Source of the DNA: an uncultured Bacteroidota bacterium
GTDB lineage: Bacteria; Bacteroidota; Bacteroidia; Bacteroidales; UBA12077
Assembly: GCA_913055635.1 (NCBI GenBank)
Contig: CAJXLK010000024.1
Coordinates: 1-64,000, forward strand
DNA length: 64,000 nucleotides
Reading direction: 5' to 3'
Positions 63,346 through 64,000 of the stretch are shown one piece after another (within the stretch, counting starts at the first letter, position 1; every line of letters begins with the position of its first letter). The position numbers were made by a program, and so were the translations under genes. The notes under the pieces were generated by a model that was not told the origin of the DNA, did no database searches, and saw only the letters and a program-made list of their open reading frames with translations.

Positions 63346-64000
63346 TTCAAGTTATTCCCGCCATCGACCTAATCGATGGCAAGGTTCAGCGCCTGCAGCA
63401 GGGCGATTTCAACCGTAAAACCCCATATCCCTGGGATCCGGTAGAGTTATCGCTGTTATTGGATCAGAAAGGATTCAAACGGCTTCATTTGGTTGATTTG
63501 GAAGGGGCCGGCGAGCAAAGGCCGGTTCACCTGGAAGTGCTTCAGGCCATAGGGCGGGAGACTTCCCTGGCCATCGATTATGGGGGTGGCATTCGCCGGG
63601 GGGAAGATGTGGAGCGGGTGCTGGAGGCCGGTGCCAGGTTTGTGGCCGTTGGATCGCTGGCGGTTAACGAGCCGGATCGGCTGAAATCGTGGATGGATGC
63701 TTTTGGAGGGCGCTCTTTCCTGGTCGCCGCCGATGTGCGCCAGGGCAGGGTAACTACCAGCGCATGGCGGCAAAACTCTGCCCTAAGAGTTGAACAGGTG
63801 GTTGACCCCCTGCTGCCCCATGGCCTGGAGCAGCTCCTGTGTACGGATATCAGCCGCGATGGCATGCTGGAAGGCATCCGCAGAGGCTTTTATGAAGACC
63901 TGAGAAAACGCTTGCCTTCCCTCCACATCATCGCCAGTGGAGGCATTACTTCCCCGAATGACCTCAAAAGACTGGAAGAGGCAGGGATCGATGCAGCGGT
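63342..64000 (+). CDS. hisA: Phosphoribosylformimino-AICAR phosphate isomerase, 3'-cut by window end
   Basis: This TIM-barrel isomerase converts ProFAR to PRFAR, the fourth step of the pathway. The 219 complete codons visible begin MIQVIPAIDLIDGKVQRLQQ, with the catalytic Asp in AIDLIDG. IDYGGGIRRGEDV, VAVGSLAVNEP, and LLCTDISRDGMLEGI with the second catalytic Asp follow. The start overlaps hisH. It runs off the window; hisF and hisIE would be expected next from the order of genes in Bacteroidota. Confidence 0.95.
   Translation, partial: MIQVIPAIDLIDGKVQRLQQGDFNRKTPYPWDPVELSLLLDQKGFKRLHLVDLEGAGEQRPVHLEVLQAIGRETSLAIDYGGGIRRGEDVERVLEAGARFVAVGSLAVNEPDRLKSWMDAFGGRSFLVAADVRQGRVTTSAWRQNSALRVEQVVDPLLPHGLEQLLCTDISRDGMLEGIRRGFYEDLRKRLPSLHIIASGGITSPNDLKRLEEAGIDAA

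Overview
The window is a join of two unrelated genomes. Bases 1 to about 1870 are GC-rich coding sequence (the 60 bases from 1201 contain 42 G or C). They encode the end of an ABC-2/PrsW-type membrane protein and a second ABC-2 permease with acidic, haloarchaeal-looking soluble loops. The permease stops abruptly at about 1868-1886. About 80 bases later an intact bacterial 5S rRNA begins, with no 23S gene in front of it. From there to base 64000 everything is Bacteroidota: Bacteroides-type promoters (TTTG-N19-TAnnTTTG), type IX secretion (T9SS) cargo, PorP/SprF, S46 dipeptidyl-peptidase, DUF3857 proteins and the order hisG-D-C-B-H-A. A halophilic member of the Bacteroidales/Marinilabiliales group would fit, since it shares a sample with a haloarchaeon, but that placement is inference. 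The 5' end is best read as an assembly chimera at an rRNA operon.

Layout. 1968-2120: 5S rRNA and terminator. 2566-3330: sulfotransferase (minus). 3721-7540: two DUF3857/transglutaminase-fold proteins (minus). 7873-12948: metH and metF, the B12-dependent methionine branch, separated by nine palindromic repeats. 13464-14678: lipoprotein serpin. 15497-18365: CheW and a chemoreceptor with a probable CheR-tethering tail. 18848-23870: a compact five-gene run (DUF2520, KdsC-like phosphatase, UbiA-family prenyltransferase, Maf, S46 peptidase), followed by a secreted M14 carboxypeptidase. 26064-27737: a CheW-like protein and a LuxR-type regulator (minus). 28143-57477: about 29 kb given to three giant secreted proteins (2026, 1662 and 5511 residues) and an SprF partner, i.e. 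an SprB/SprF-like surface-adhesin locus. 57613-64000: the histidine operon, cut off inside hisA by the window end.

The most striking item is the histidine leader. One Bacteroides-type promoter is followed by two complete attenuators in series. Each has its own leader peptide (six and nine consecutive His codons), its own rho-independent terminator, and its own antiterminator segment placed 2-4 bases after the leader stop codon. Attenuation of his operons is classical; two autonomous attenuators in tandem are unusual, and I do not know of a description.

A second theme is that many intergenic gaps carry their own degenerate tandem repeat, each with a different unit: about 19-20 bp after the 5S gene, 13-14 bp at 3438, 30-31 bp palindromic at 11544, 15 bp at 13109, 21 bp at 13413, 20-21 bp at 14869, 16 bp at 18686, and about 55 bp at 61431. 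In the last case the units are recognisable decayed copies of the hisB start region, which suggests how such repeats may arise.
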